Positions 43,826 through 52,753 of a DNA stretch of 56,239 nt are shown in pieces. The position numbers and the translations under genes are program-made. Positions within the stretch are counted from its first letter, which is position 1. Every line of letters begins with the position of its first letter. The stretch comes from Candidatus Alistipes faecavium (GTDB lineage Bacteria > Bacteroidota > Bacteroidia > Bacteroidales > Rikenellaceae), in the NCBI GenBank assembly GCA_019118605.1, contig DWYP01000034.1, positions 1-56,239 of the forward strand. Reading direction: 5' to 3'. Under the pieces are notes generated by a model, which worked only from the letters and a program-made list of their open reading frames with translations, searched no databases and was not told where the DNA came from.

Positions 43826-44737
43826 ATGAAACAGACAAGCATATACCGACTGATCCTTCCGGTCATGGCGTTGCTGCTCGGGGTCTCGTGCAGCGACTGG
43901 ACCGAGACGGAGAACATAGAGAGCACGGTTCTCAAGCCGTGGGAGCAGGATCCGGCGCTGTGGGCCGACTACACGGCGGCGCTGCGCGCCTACAAGGCGT
44001 CTGCGCACTACCTTTCGTATGTGCGGCTCCACAATTCGCCCTCGCCGGCCTCGAGCGAGCAGGACTTCATGCGCTGCCTGCCCGATTCGCTCGACATCGT
44101 GGCGCTGACCAACGCCGACAACTTCTCCGCGTATGACACCGAGGACATGGCCACGATGCGCGAGAAGGGCACCCGGGTGCTCTATCAGGTGGACTACGCG
44201 GCCCGCAAGGCGGAGTTTTCGGGAGAGGCGGCGCTCAAAACCTACCTCGACGGCGTGATCGCCGCCGTCAAGGCCAACGGCATGGGCGGCTATTCGTTCA
44301 CCGCCGACCCGCTCGACGCCGCAGCCACGGCCGCGATCGTCGCGACGCTTTCGGCAGCCAAGGGCGACGGGCAGCTGCTCGTCCTCGAGGGCAACCCGCT
44401 CTTGGTGTCCGAGGCGGATCGTGCGAAGCTCGACTATGTGGTTCTCGACACCGAAAAGGCCGAAAATACCACCGAGGTGCGGCTTCAGGTGCTGAACGCC
44501 ACGACCTATGCGGGCATCGCCGCCGATCGGCTGCTGCTGGCCGCCGAGGTCGACGCTCCGCTGCAGGATGCCGACCGCACGGAATACGCCGCCGTGGAGG
44601 CGATGGCGCGCTGCGTCGTGGAGTTCGGGCCGCTGGCCGGATTCGCAGCCTACAACATCGCCGGGGACTACTACCATGCCGAGATGAACTACCAAACCAT
44701 CCGCACGGCGATTCAGACGTTGAACCCTTCCAAATAA
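43826..44737 (+). CDS. GH18-like surface lipoprotein without catalytic residues
   Basis: This 303-residue lipoprotein (lipobox GVSC, then SDWTETENIE) is GH18-fold-like, similar to the BT3985/BT1044-type family placed after SusD. The barrel strand that should carry DxxDxDxE reads GMGGYSFTADP, so the acidic residues and the catalytic Glu are missing. It is therefore probably a glycan-binding protein and not a hydrolase; that is inference from the sequence. It starts 5 bp after the SusD stop and ends 7 bp before the next lipoprotein gene. Confidence 0.72.
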   Translation: MKQTSIYRLILPVMALLLGVSCSDWTETENIESTVLKPWEQDPALWADYTAALRAYKASAHYLSYVRLHNSPSPASSEQDFMRCLPDSLDIVALTNADNFSAYDTEDMATMREKGTRVLYQVDYAARKAEFSGEAALKTYLDGVIAAVKANGMGGYSFTADPLDAAATAAIVATLSAAKGDGQLLVLEGNPLLVSEADRAKLDYVVLDTEKAENTTEVRLQVLNATTYAGIAADRLLLAAEVDAPLQDADRTEYAAVEAMARCVVEFGPLAGFAAYNIAGDYYHAEMNYQTIRTAIQTLNPSK

Positions 44738-44744
44738 GAGAGCC

Positions 44745-46115
44745 ATGAAACGATACCTCATAATATTCTTCGCGCTGCTCGCGGCGCTGACGGCCTGCGA
44801 GCGGTTCGACGCCGACGACCGCAAGTTCGACAATGCGGTTTATCTGAATGTCTCGCAGACAGACCCCGTGCAGCTGGCGACCATCAGCAACAACCGCGCG
44901 ACCTACGAGTGCACGTTCCAGATTTCGCTGGCCTACCCTGCCGACGGGGACGTGACGGTCACGCTCGAGGTCGACCCGTCGCTCGTCGCGACGTACAATG
45001 CCCGCTACGGCACGCAGTGGCCGATGCTCGACGCGAAATATTACGCCCTTTCGGCCGAAACCGCGACCATCCCCGCGGGGCGTACCACCTCGGACGTCGT
45101 CACCCTGCAGCTCAAGGAGCTCATGGGCGAGGGCGACGAGCAGACCGGGGCCCTGCCTTTGGACGAGACCTATCTTGTCCCGGTGCGCATCAGCGGGGCG
45201 TCGATGGAGATCCTCGGGGGTTCGGACGTCGCCTACTATGTGGTGAAGCGCTCCTCGGCGATCACCGTCGCGGCGCAGCTCAACGAAGGCAACTGGATCA
45301 ACTTCCCGACCCTCGACAAGTACGGCGCCAACAGCAAGTCGTGGAACGGCCTCACGGCCATGACCTACGAGGCGCTGATCTATATCGACCAGTTCGCAAA
45401 TTCGATCGTTAACGCCAGCGGTAATACCAGCACCGTGAACATCTCCTCGGTGATGGGTGTCGAGCAGTATTTGCTGCTGCGTATCGGCGACACGAACTTC
45501 GAGCGCCAGCAGCTGCAGTTCGACGGCTCGGGCGGCGGCTCGCAGTTCGGGAAATTCCCGTCGAGCGACGCCGCGAAGAATCTCGAAACGGGGCGCTGGT
45601 ACCATGTGGCCTGCACCTACGACCAGGCGACACAGACCGTGCGCGTCTATGTCGACGGCAAGATCCAGAGCGAGGAGACCGGCGTGGGCATCACCGCTCC
45701 GAGCAAGAAGAACCAGATCAATCTGGCCATGCGTGCCTTGTATGACTTGTGGAACTCGGCTTCGGAAGCCGATAAACCGCAGTACGAAACCGACGAGACA
45801 GGCTATAACAAACTGGGTGACGCCTACCAGTTCTTTATCGGCAAGTCCTACGACGACTACCGCCCGCTGAACGGCAAGATCGCCGAGGCCCGCGTGTGGT
45901 CCGTGGCGCGCACGCCCGAACAGATCTGGGAGAACATGTACGAAATCACCGATCCCGAGAGCGACCCGACCCTGCTGGGCTACTGGAAGTTCAACGAGGG
46001 GGCCGGCAATACCGTCAAGGACTACTCGATGTACGGCAACGACGGCGTGGCCCAGACCGACATCGTATGGCCCGCGGGTATCGAAATTCCGAAAATCAAC
46101 GAAACGGAGGAGTAA
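44745..46115 (+). CDS. DUF1735-LamG surface glycan-binding lipoprotein
   Basis: This 456-residue lipoprotein (lipobox LTAC, then ERFDADDRKFDNAVYLN) has a DUF1735 Ig-like domain (about residues 28-165, with TIPAGRTTSDVVTLQL) followed by a concanavalin/LamG-type domain (about 185-440). The LamG part shows GRWYHVACTYDQATQTVRVYVDGKI, GKIAEARVWSVARTPEQIWENM and LLGYWKFNEGAGNTVKDYSMYGNDG. This architecture matches the BT3986-type proteins that bind glycans next to GH18 proteins. It is the fourth gene of the locus operon, 3 bp before the next. Confidence 0.82.
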   Translation: MKRYLIIFFALLAALTACERFDADDRKFDNAVYLNVSQTDPVQLATISNNRATYECTFQISLAYPADGDVTVTLEVDPSLVATYNARYGTQWPMLDAKYYALSAETATIPAGRTTSDVVTLQLKELMGEGDEQTGALPLDETYLVPVRISGASMEILGGSDVAYYVVKRSSAITVAAQLNEGNWINFPTLDKYGANSKSWNGLTAMTYEALIYIDQFANSIVNASGNTSTVNISSVMGVEQYLLLRIGDTNFERQQLQFDGSGGGSQFGKFPSSDAAKNLETGRWYHVACTYDQATQTVRVYVDGKIQSEETGVGITAPSKKNQINLAMRALYDLWNSASEADKPQYETDETGYNKLGDAYQFFIGKSYDDYRPLNGKIAEARVWSVARTPEQIWENMYEITDPESDPTLLGYWKFNEGAGNTVKDYSMYGNDGVAQTDIVWPAGIEIPKINETEE

Positions 46116-46118
46116 ATC

Positions 46119-47753
46119 ATGAAAACGAATCACAAGATATTCAGAACAATAGGAACGATGCTCCTTGCGGCGACCGTTCTCGCGGGCTTCACGGCCTGCG
46201 AGACGGATTCCGTGGAGCAGTCGGGAGGCAAATTGCCCGATAAAGAAGAGATTGAGAATGTGTACGGTATATTGCGTTGTAGCAGCAGTTGCGAAAATAC
46301 CGTTGATATGATCTTAACTGAGGGCAACGGCTTCTTGGTTAACGGCGTCTATTTCGAACAAACAAAACCGGTATCTGAAAACGTGTCCATCCAACTGCAG
46401 ATAGACGAATCCGTTATTGAGGCTTATAATACTCTAACCGGAGTAGAACGTACCCTTCTTCCCGAATCGAACTATGAATTCGTGGAAGGCAATACGCTCG
46501 AAATATCTGCCAACGGGAAGCAGTCTGCTTTGAAACAGATTAAATTTTTGGCCGAAGGACTTGCTGCCGGAGAATATGTGCTGCCTGTCTCAACCGGATG
46601 GCAAGGTAATATATTGAGAGACAATATCATATATTTCAATATTACCGTCCGAGAACCGTTTGTCGGCGACTATCCTTTGGATCAAGCAAAATTTTATCCG
46701 GAAGAAGGAGATGGCAATGCAACGGAACCTATCCTTATGGTATTCTACATCAATACGAAAGATTATGATCCGCGATTGGTAACTGATTTCTATTTGACCA
46801 AGAAGAAGCGTAGACCGTCACAAGAATTATGGACCCGTGCGGTAGGCAATATTGTCAACCTGCGGACGGTCACCCTGAAATACGACGAGGCAAGCGGCCG
46901 TGCCCTGCTCGATCTGGGATCGGACATGACGCATGTATTGAGCCGCGCTTCGACCTACATCTGGCCCATACAGGAGACGGAACGCAAGGTGTGCCTCAGT
47001 CTGGAGGGCGGTGGAACCGGCCTCGGATTCTGTAATTTGTCGGATGAGCAGATCGCCGATTTTGTGGCACAGGTCAAGACAGTTGTTGAAACCTACAACC
47101 TTGACGGGATTAACCTATGGGATCGTAATTCAGGATATGGTAAAGAGGGAATGCCGGAAACAAATACCACCTCCTATCCGAAACTCATCCGGGCAATGCG
47201 TGAAGCCCTTGGATCTGACAAACTGCTGACTGTTACCGACCACGAGGAGCCGACCGAATATTTTTGGGATACGGAGGCAACTGGCGGTATTGAAGTCGGG
47301 CAATATTTGGACTATGCCTGGTCGGGATACAACAGTGGTAATGAAATTACACAAATCTGTGATCCGTGGCATCCGGATGATGTAGAAGTCTCCCAATACA
47401 CCCATAAGCCTTTTGCCGGTTTGAATCCTGCTAAATATGGCTGCATCAATGCTCCATGGTATAAAGATAAGGATCCGACAACACTTAAGGATACGAAAAA
47501 TATCTATCGGTGGCGGGCCGCAGGAAACAAACAAAGTCAGATTCTGGTTTTCCAGGATTTAATGACCAGACTCCAGAATGAATATGAATCAAGCGGACAA
47601 TCATATGGAGGAGTTTGTGTAAATTTTGCTGATGATGGACGAAATGGTACAGGATTGTTAAATATTAATAATAATTATACCGGTGTTACATCGAACTTAA
47701 TGTACCTTCCAGATGGTACAAGTGGCTATGGCAAGTGGCTGAAAGACTGGTAG
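46119..47753 (+). CDS. DUF1735-GH18-like lipoprotein with degenerate active site
   Basis: This 544-residue lipoprotein (lipobox FTAC) has a DUF1735 domain (about residues 45-190) and a GH18 barrel (about 205-540; KVCLSLEGGGTGLGFCNLSDEQIADFVAQVKTVV, read loosely). It is arranged like the endo-beta-N-acetylglucosaminidase BT3987, but the catalytic strand reads LDGINLWDRN: D329 is kept, while the next two acids and the general-acid Glu are N332, W334 and R336. Hydrolysis by the GH18 mechanism is therefore unlikely, and glycan binding is the best guess. The gene is a base-composition mosaic, with AT-rich blocks inside a GC-rich frame. Confidence 0.8.
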   Translation: MKTNHKIFRTIGTMLLAATVLAGFTACETDSVEQSGGKLPDKEEIENVYGILRCSSSCENTVDMILTEGNGFLVNGVYFEQTKPVSENVSIQLQIDESVIEAYNTLTGVERTLLPESNYEFVEGNTLEISANGKQSALKQIKFLAEGLAAGEYVLPVSTGWQGNILRDNIIYFNITVREPFVGDYPLDQAKFYPEEGDGNATEPILMVFYINTKDYDPRLVTDFYLTKKKRRPSQELWTRAVGNIVNLRTVTLKYDEASGRALLDLGSDMTHVLSRASTYIWPIQETERKVCLSLEGGGTGLGFCNLSDEQIADFVAQVKTVVETYNLDGINLWDRNSGYGKEGMPETNTTSYPKLIRAMREALGSDKLLTVTDHEEPTEYFWDTEATGGIEVGQYLDYAWSGYNSGNEITQICDPWHPDDVEVSQYTHKPFAGLNPAKYGCINAPWYKDKDPTTLKDTKNIYRWRAAGNKQSQILVFQDLMTRLQNEYESSGQSYGGVCVNFADDGRNGTGLLNINNNYTGVTSNLMYLPDGTSGYGKWLKDW

Positions 47754-47780
47754 GTTAATGAGCGTTATATGAAGCGGAAC

Positions 47781-47817
47781 ATCCGGTCGGGATCAAACTC
47801 CCGGCCGGATGTCGTTT
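47781..47817 (+). terminator. Intrinsic terminator of the glycan-locus operon
   Basis: A 12 bp stem (47781-47792 with 47799-47810, one G-T pair) is followed by GTCGTTTT, 28 nt after the last stop codon. Confidence 0.85.
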
Positions 47818-47926
47818 TGCGGACTGTCCGCACCCCGGAGCGTGCATTCGCCGCCCGCATTTTCAATTCGCAATCCTGACCCCCGCAATCCGAAAGCCGA
47901 CGGCAAGGGAAATGTCGTCCGGATTT

Positions 47927-47955
47927 TTTGATTTCCCGATTTTTTTTTAACTTTC
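47927..47955 (+). promoter_or_regulatory. Possible promoter of the 47976 gene
   Basis: TTTG (47927-47930) and TAACTTTC (47948-47955) are near matches to the consensus, with a shorter spacer (17 nt) than usual. Confidence 0.35.
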
Positions 47956-47975
47956 GGTAATCCAATCCCCTATTC

Positions 47976-50429
47976 ATGAAGAACCTCTCCCGAAAGATCC
48001 TGTTCATGCTTTGCCTGCTCCCCGCGCTGCTGTCGGCCGAAGGCGCGGCAGCCCAGGAGAGCCGCAACATCGTCGGTCGGCTGGTCGATGCGGCCGACGG
48101 CAAGGCGCTGGCCTATGCCACCGTGGTCGCGCTGGACAAGAACGGAGAACAGGCCGCGTCGGCAATCACCTATCCCGACGGCCGCTTTTCCGTCAGCCTG
48201 CCCCGCAGGGGCGATTATCAGCTGTGGTTCTCCTTCGTGGGATATCAGAGCCTCTCGAAAAAGATCGCCTTCGACAACAGCGGGCAGGATCTCGGAAAAA
48301 TAGCCCTGAAGGCCGGCGTCGAGGTGCAGGGGGTCGAGATCAAGGCCCGGCAGCTCGTGCGGCGCGAAACGGACCGGCTGGTTTACGACGTGGCCTCCGA
48401 CCCCGATGCCAGGCGCATGCGGATGATGGAGATCATGGGCAAGATCCCCGAACTGGAGATGAATCCCGGCAACGGGAAACTGCAATACGAGAATACGCCG
48501 GTTACCCAAATCTACATCGACAACCGGGAAAACGGCATGATAAACGCCAAACGCCAGTATCCGATGAACTTCATCCAGGCGAGCTACATGTCGAAGATCG
48601 AGCTCGTGCTGCCCGGATCCCCCGAGTACAACAACACGGAACCCATCCTGCTCATCGAACTGGCCGCCCCGCTGCCCTACGGTTTTGCCGGGCAGCTCAG
48701 CGCCAACGCCTCGACACGAGGCGAATATGCTGCCGGGGCCAATGCGGTAGCGAATACCCCGTGGACAGGGATCGGTGTAAATTACAACTTCGGATACACC
48801 GACGCCCCGAAGCTGAGCTCCCGCACGCTGCGCGAAATGCTCGATCCGCAGAGCGTCTACAAAACGCAGGACAATACGCAGACCTCGTGGAGCAACTCCA
48901 TGAGCCACAGCCTGGGCATGAACCTGTTCCGGACGCTGTTCGACGAAAAGATCGATCTCAACCTGGCCGTCTCCACCGTCAAAAGCGAATCGGATACCTT
49001 CAGCGACTCCCGCTCCCAGACACGGGATGCCGCAGGCGGGGAGGTTCGGGCCACGAGCAACACGACACGCGGGCACGATGATGCGCCGATGCGGTTCAAT
49101 GCGGGCTTTACCATGAGCCAGAAGTGGGGAAAAGGCCGGGGCAAGCGGAACAACTACAACCTGAAGTACACCTACAAGGATTCGCGCACAAACAGCTCCC
49201 AGTCGATGCTCTACACGCAGACAGGTGCGGAGGATGAAAACCGCCGGGTGACGGCAACCAGCGGATCGCGCGAGCACAACGTGGATTTCACAATGCTGCT
49301 GACGGATCCGGCCCCCGAGCGGAAATGGGCGTTCTATACGTATGCCGGATACATCAACCGCCTGTACGACAACGCCACAGACTACCAGTTGTACGACCCC
49401 GCCACGGACACGTTCTACTCCGAAGAGGCGCGTTTCGACGGACTGAACTACCGCCAGCAGGTCGCCTATGCCCGTGTGCATTTTATGGGCTCGGCCTTCA
49501 AAAAGAGACTCTCCTACGGGCTCTCGCTTCAGGGCGAAAACGTCAGCAACAAGGGCACCTTCCTCAGCACGGGAGGCAGCAAGTTGGATTACAACGAGTT
49601 CAATATCCTTCCGATCGCCAGCGTCTCCCTGCGGATCAAGCGGTTCAGTCTCGGAGCTTCATATCGGGGCAGCGTCCGCAGGCCCAGTGTTTCGCAACTC
49701 AACCCCTATGTGGACGCCACCGACCCGGAGAACCTCCGCACGGGAAATCCGCATCTGAAAGGCGAATATACCCACAACTTCGGAGGAACCGTCTCACGCG
49801 ATTTTTCATCCGGGTGGATCAAGGGCATCATCCTCTCCTACGGATACGCCTTCACCGACAACGCCATCGAACGCATCACCACCGTCGACGGGAACAACAT
49901 CTCGACGACGACCTACGAAAACATCGGACGCAACAGCCAGCACGGGGTCAACCTCAGCCTGCGGCTGCAGCCGGCCCGCATCCTGCGACTGAATCTCGGC
50001 GGCAGCTATACGAATACGACCTACGAATTCGCTTCGGCCCCCAGCAACGCGGTCAACAGCTTTGCAGCCAATGCGAGCGCCACCCTGTCGGTATGGGGAA
50101 CGAGCATCTATTGCGGATGCCAGCTCCGCCCCTACTCGATGTCGGCCCAAAGCCGTGACTTCACGATGTATCCGGACATGGAGCTGCAGCTGTCGCGCTA
50201 TTTCAGGAAGCCGCATCTGGGTGTCAGCCTCTTCATCACCGATCTGTTGCACCGCAGCCGCCGGGTCAGGGAGGTGATCGGCACGGAGACCTTCACGCAA
50301 ACGGGCTACCGTCAGGTGTTGGGCCGGACGTTTACCCTCTCGGTTTACTGGCAGTTCGGCAAGTTCCGGCAGCCGCAGGCGATCGAGAGCACGGCCTACG
50401 ACACGAAGCGCGCCGGGCTGTTTGAATAG
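47976..50429 (+). CDS. Outer-membrane beta-barrel protein with CarboxypepD_reg domain (TonB receptor-like)
   Basis: This 817-residue protein has a signal peptide (cleavage near GAAAQ), a CarboxypepD_reg domain (IVGRLVDAADGKALAYATVVALDK, about 30-115) and a plug-like region with KIPELEMNPGNGKLQYENTPVTQIYIDNRENGM, followed by an OMP_b-brl_3-type barrel. It resembles the outer-membrane protein beta-barrel family related to TonB receptors, with no SusD partner. The ligand is unknown. It is a single-gene unit between terminators and is probably independent of the glycan locus before it. Confidence 0.85.
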   Translation: MKNLSRKILFMLCLLPALLSAEGAAAQESRNIVGRLVDAADGKALAYATVVALDKNGEQAASAITYPDGRFSVSLPRRGDYQLWFSFVGYQSLSKKIAFDNSGQDLGKIALKAGVEVQGVEIKARQLVRRETDRLVYDVASDPDARRMRMMEIMGKIPELEMNPGNGKLQYENTPVTQIYIDNRENGMINAKRQYPMNFIQASYMSKIELVLPGSPEYNNTEPILLIELAAPLPYGFAGQLSANASTRGEYAAGANAVANTPWTGIGVNYNFGYTDAPKLSSRTLREMLDPQSVYKTQDNTQTSWSNSMSHSLGMNLFRTLFDEKIDLNLAVSTVKSESDTFSDSRSQTRDAAGGEVRATSNTTRGHDDAPMRFNAGFTMSQKWGKGRGKRNNYNLKYTYKDSRTNSSQSMLYTQTGAEDENRRVTATSGSREHNVDFTMLLTDPAPERKWAFYTYAGYINRLYDNATDYQLYDPATDTFYSEEARFDGLNYRQQVAYARVHFMGSAFKKRLSYGLSLQGENVSNKGTFLSTGGSKLDYNEFNILPIASVSLRIKRFSLGASYRGSVRRPSVSQLNPYVDATDPENLRTGNPHLKGEYTHNFGGTVSRDFSSGWIKGIILSYGYAFTDNAIERITTVDGNNISTTTYENIGRNSQHGVNLSLRLQPARILRLNLGGSYTNTTYEFASAPSNAVNSFAANASATLSVWGTSIYCGCQLRPYSMSAQSRDFTMYPDMELQLSRYFRKPHLGVSLFITDLLHRSRRVREVIGTETFTQTGYRQVLGRTFTLSVYWQFGKFRQPQAIESTAYDTKRAGLFE

Positions 50430-50472
50430 CAGGCCCTCCGCGGTCTGAAGCAGGCAGGATGCCGAAAAGAAC

Positions 50473-50506
50473 AAACCTCGCAAAATACTGATTTTGCGAG
50501 GTTTTT
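50473..50506 (+). terminator. Intrinsic terminator after the beta-barrel gene
   Basis: A perfect 14 bp stem (50473-50486 with 50491-50504), four-base loop, then TT. The A-rich upstream arm means that it could work in both directions. Confidence 0.85.
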
Positions 50507-50529
50507 CAAGATTATTTTGTCCGGATTTG

Positions 50530-50650
50530 CCCGAATCTCTTCGGGGGGGGGCTTCGGGATTTGTCCGGGGTTCCCAAGGGTCTGGCCCGAATCCCTCCGG
50601 GGCTCTCGGGGGCCTTCGGGTTTGTCCGAATCCCTCCGGGACTCTCCGGA
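50530..50650. repeat. Degenerate GC-rich direct repeats
   Basis: Three units with CCGAATC(C/T)CT(C/T)CGGG start near 50531, 50587 and 50626, interspersed with TTTGTCCGG and GG(G)CTTCGGG pieces, and include a run of nine G residues at 50543-50551. They fill the gap between a plus-strand terminator and a minus-strand gene end. Confidence 0.65.
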
Positions 50651-50701
50651 AGCGTTGCGGGCCTGCCGGAGCGGACGTCGGCCCCCGGGCCAAAGCTTCG
50701 G

Positions 50702-51436
50702 CTACTCCTTACCGGATTTCTTGTCGGGAACAGGATACGGCAGATTGGCCGCCGCGTCGCCCATCTGCTCCAGATAGGCGTCGTACATGTCGAGAATCCA
50801 CGAGTCATTCTCCTCGGCCTCCTTGTCGTGAACCTTTCCCTCGGGCCCCTTGAACCACTTCTTGCAGAAATCCTGAAGCCCCGGGTAACGATCCTTCATC
50901 AGCACCGAGTTGACCAGCGTGTAGGGATAGACAATCCCCTCGGGATCGTTGTGGAAACGGATGCCGTAGTTCGTCTGAAGCGATCTCCCCATGCCGTTTA
51001 TCCCCGAAGAAACCCATATTTTCCACCAGTAGGTGGTGGCGTTCCGGCCCACTTTGTTGACGCAGAAAAGCATCTGCATCGTGTGGTAGCGGCTTGCGAA
51101 GTTGGGCTTGGCGAGCGGGTGCGACTCCCAGCGCAGACCGTCGGGATGGTCGGCCGTCGTCTCCACATAGTCGATGCTCACGACGTCATCGGCCGTATAT
51201 TCGATCGGCTCCTTGTCGTCGGGCGTCTTCGTGACCTTGAACGAGTAGTTCTCCTTCTTGAAGACCGAATTCTCGGCATGCCAGCCCCGATGGACGTAAC
51301 AGTCGACTTTCTCTCCCGATTTGAGGGTAATGACCACATGATCCGACTCCGCATCCTCGGGATCCTTGGCTTCGGCACGGGCGATCATGCCGATGGTGGC
51401 CAATGCAGCCAATGCATAAAGGAAAAAGCGTTTCAT
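50702..51436 (-). CDS. Secreted protein of unknown function, paralogue of its upstream neighbour
   Basis: This 244-residue protein has a signal peptide (cleavage near ARAEA-K) and no lipobox. The mature part begins with VVITLKSGEKVDCYVHRGWH and later has YTADDVVSIDYVET; the neighbour at 51464 has the same layout (IYLKDGRVIEC ... YRYEEIDSIVC), so the two are diverged tandem duplicates. No enzymatic motif is recognised. It follows the neighbour by 27 bp and probably shares its promoter. No family name is assigned. Confidence 0.7.
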   Translation of the reverse strand: MKRFFLYALAALATIGMIARAEAKDPEDAESDHVVITLKSGEKVDCYVHRGWHAENSVFKKENYSFKVTKTPDDKEPIEYTADDVVSIDYVETTADHPDGLRWESHPLAKPNFASRYHTMQMLFCVNKVGRNATTYWWKIWVSSGINGMGRSLQTNYGIRFHNDPEGIVYPYTLVNSVLMKDRYPGLQDFCKKWFKGPEGKVHDKEAEENDSWILDMYDAYLEQMGDAAANLPYPVPDKKSGKE

Positions 51437-51463
51437 ATCTGTCTCAGGTTAGTGTTTGAACAT

Positions 51464-52102
51464 TCAATGTACTGCGGGCCGATACGCCTCGAGCATCAGA
51501 ATGGTGCGGCTGCGGTCGGAAGCCTTCGACTGCAGGATCTGTTCGGCGAGTTCGGGGTCGTCGGACACATAGGCGGCCACCGACTCGCGGAAACGATCCT
51601 TGCCCCGGCGGCTGGCCGATCCGGCGTCGTAGAACTCCGCCTCGCCTGTTTTGCGCAGGTAGTAGGCCGTGCGCGAACGGCTCAGCGAGCGGTATTTGAC
51701 CAGCACCTCGATGCCGCCGTTCGAATCGACGCCATAGCCCTTCTGCGCGAAGACGCCGACGCAGATATGCGGGGTCTCGAAGTAGACCCACAGCCAGCCC
51801 GCAGCCGCCGCAGGGATGAACTTATGCGGATGTTCGGGCGCCGCGGCATGCCAGCAAACGATCGAGTCGATCTCTTCGTAACGGTAGATCTCCTTGCTCT
51901 TGTCCTTGTAGAAAGCGCGCCGCAATAGCTTGACATCCTGCGCATGTTTGGGGAGTTCGATGCGGTCTTTTTCGCCGCATTCGATGACCCGGCCGTCCTT
52001 GAGATAGATGCGCCCCTGAACCGTAGAGGCAGCCTGTGCGGCGGAAACCGCTGTCACACACAGGGAAAACAGCAGTATGGTGCGGAGGATTCGTGAATTC
52101 AT
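51464..52102 (-). CDS. Secreted protein of unknown function, first of a paralogous pair
   Basis: 212 residues from the ATG at 52102 (MNSRILRTILLFSLCVTAVSAAQA, a clear signal peptide); the frame continues upstream without a better start. After the signal comes a small beta-type module (VQGRIYLKDGRVIECGEKDRIELP... YRYEEIDSIVCW), shared with the downstream paralogue, and then a basic C-terminal part (RSLSRSRTAYYLRKTG) of unknown fold. A good promoter lies about 120 nt upstream, leaving a fairly long leader. No function is assigned. Confidence 0.7.
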   Translation of the reverse strand: MNSRILRTILLFSLCVTAVSAAQAASTVQGRIYLKDGRVIECGEKDRIELPKHAQDVKLLRRAFYKDKSKEIYRYEEIDSIVCWHAAAPEHPHKFIPAAAAGWLWVYFETPHICVGVFAQKGYGVDSNGGIEVLVKYRSLSRSRTAYYLRKTGEAEFYDAGSASRRGKDRFRESVAAYVSDDPELAEQILQSKASDRSRTILMLEAYRPAVH

Positions 52103-52222
52103 GGCGGCTTTCTTGACTTGTTCTGAAAAAGTTTTACAATTCCATGACATGGACCCGAAACAACTCGACAACCGAGAAAAAAAATGGCATTCGACCGACC
52201 GGACAGGAGTTTGAGACCATCC

Positions 52223-52253
52223 CAAAAGTACGGCATATTCCTGACATATCAAA
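52223..52253 (-). promoter_or_regulatory. Promoter of the paralogous secreted protein pair
   Basis: On the minus strand TTTG (52250-52253), a 19 nt spacer and TACTTTTG (52223-52230) match the Bacteroidetes consensus in both boxes and in spacing. Confidence 0.65.
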
Positions 52254-52669
52254 ATGAATCGAACGGTTCCCCAAACGGATTCCGCGCCATTGCCCGCTAT
52301 TGCCCGGTTCTCGGATCCGGAGGGCTACGGGACGAATAGTTTCTTGCCGGTATTGAATTCCATGCCGATCGCAGCAATGGATTGAGTGCTCGTACAGAGC
52401 CCCGCAAAGCAACCGAAGGGAGGAGCCCCCGCAAACAAAAGAAAGTCCGGCAGCCGGTTTAAGAAACCGCCCCTTTAAGAAAGGGGTTTTAGGGGCTGCG
52501 GGGCCTCACGGGGTTTCCGACGGCTGAATCCGCTCCCGTCCTTCCCATAAAGCCCCCTCCGAGGAGGGGGCAGATTTGAATACGCGGCCACGGGCTGCGA
52601 GCAACGGCCGCGACGGGCATTCCGACGCTCGGCGAACTTTCGCTTGTGCGGATTTTCACGCCGTTTTCC

Positions 52670-52697
52670 GGTTCGGGGTTTCGGCGAGGAGGTAACC
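52670..52697. repeat. 28 bp direct repeat, copy 1
   Basis: A 28 bp sequence beginning GGTTCGGGGTTTCGG and ending GGTAACC is repeated without change at 52831-52858, 161 bp away. The second copy forms one end of the segment inserted in the broken tRNA-Lys copy. Confidence 0.85.
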
Positions 52698-52716
52698 GAA
52701 GGTGAGAGCCCCACGC

Positions 52717-52753
52717 AAAAAAATATCCGGCAACATATCGGTTGCCGGATATT
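52717..52753 (-). terminator. Intrinsic terminator following the broken tRNA-Lys copy
   Basis: A perfect 13 bp stem (52722-52734 with 52741-52753) leads into a run of T residues on the minus strand. It lies directly after the 3' end of the tRNA-Lys fragment, as a terminator does after a working tRNA gene. Confidence 0.8.

Noticed and set aside
43826..44737. Active GH18 endoglycosidase
   Set aside because: The fold resembles GH18, but the residues of the DxxDxDxE motif are missing, so I annotate it as a non-catalytic binding protein.
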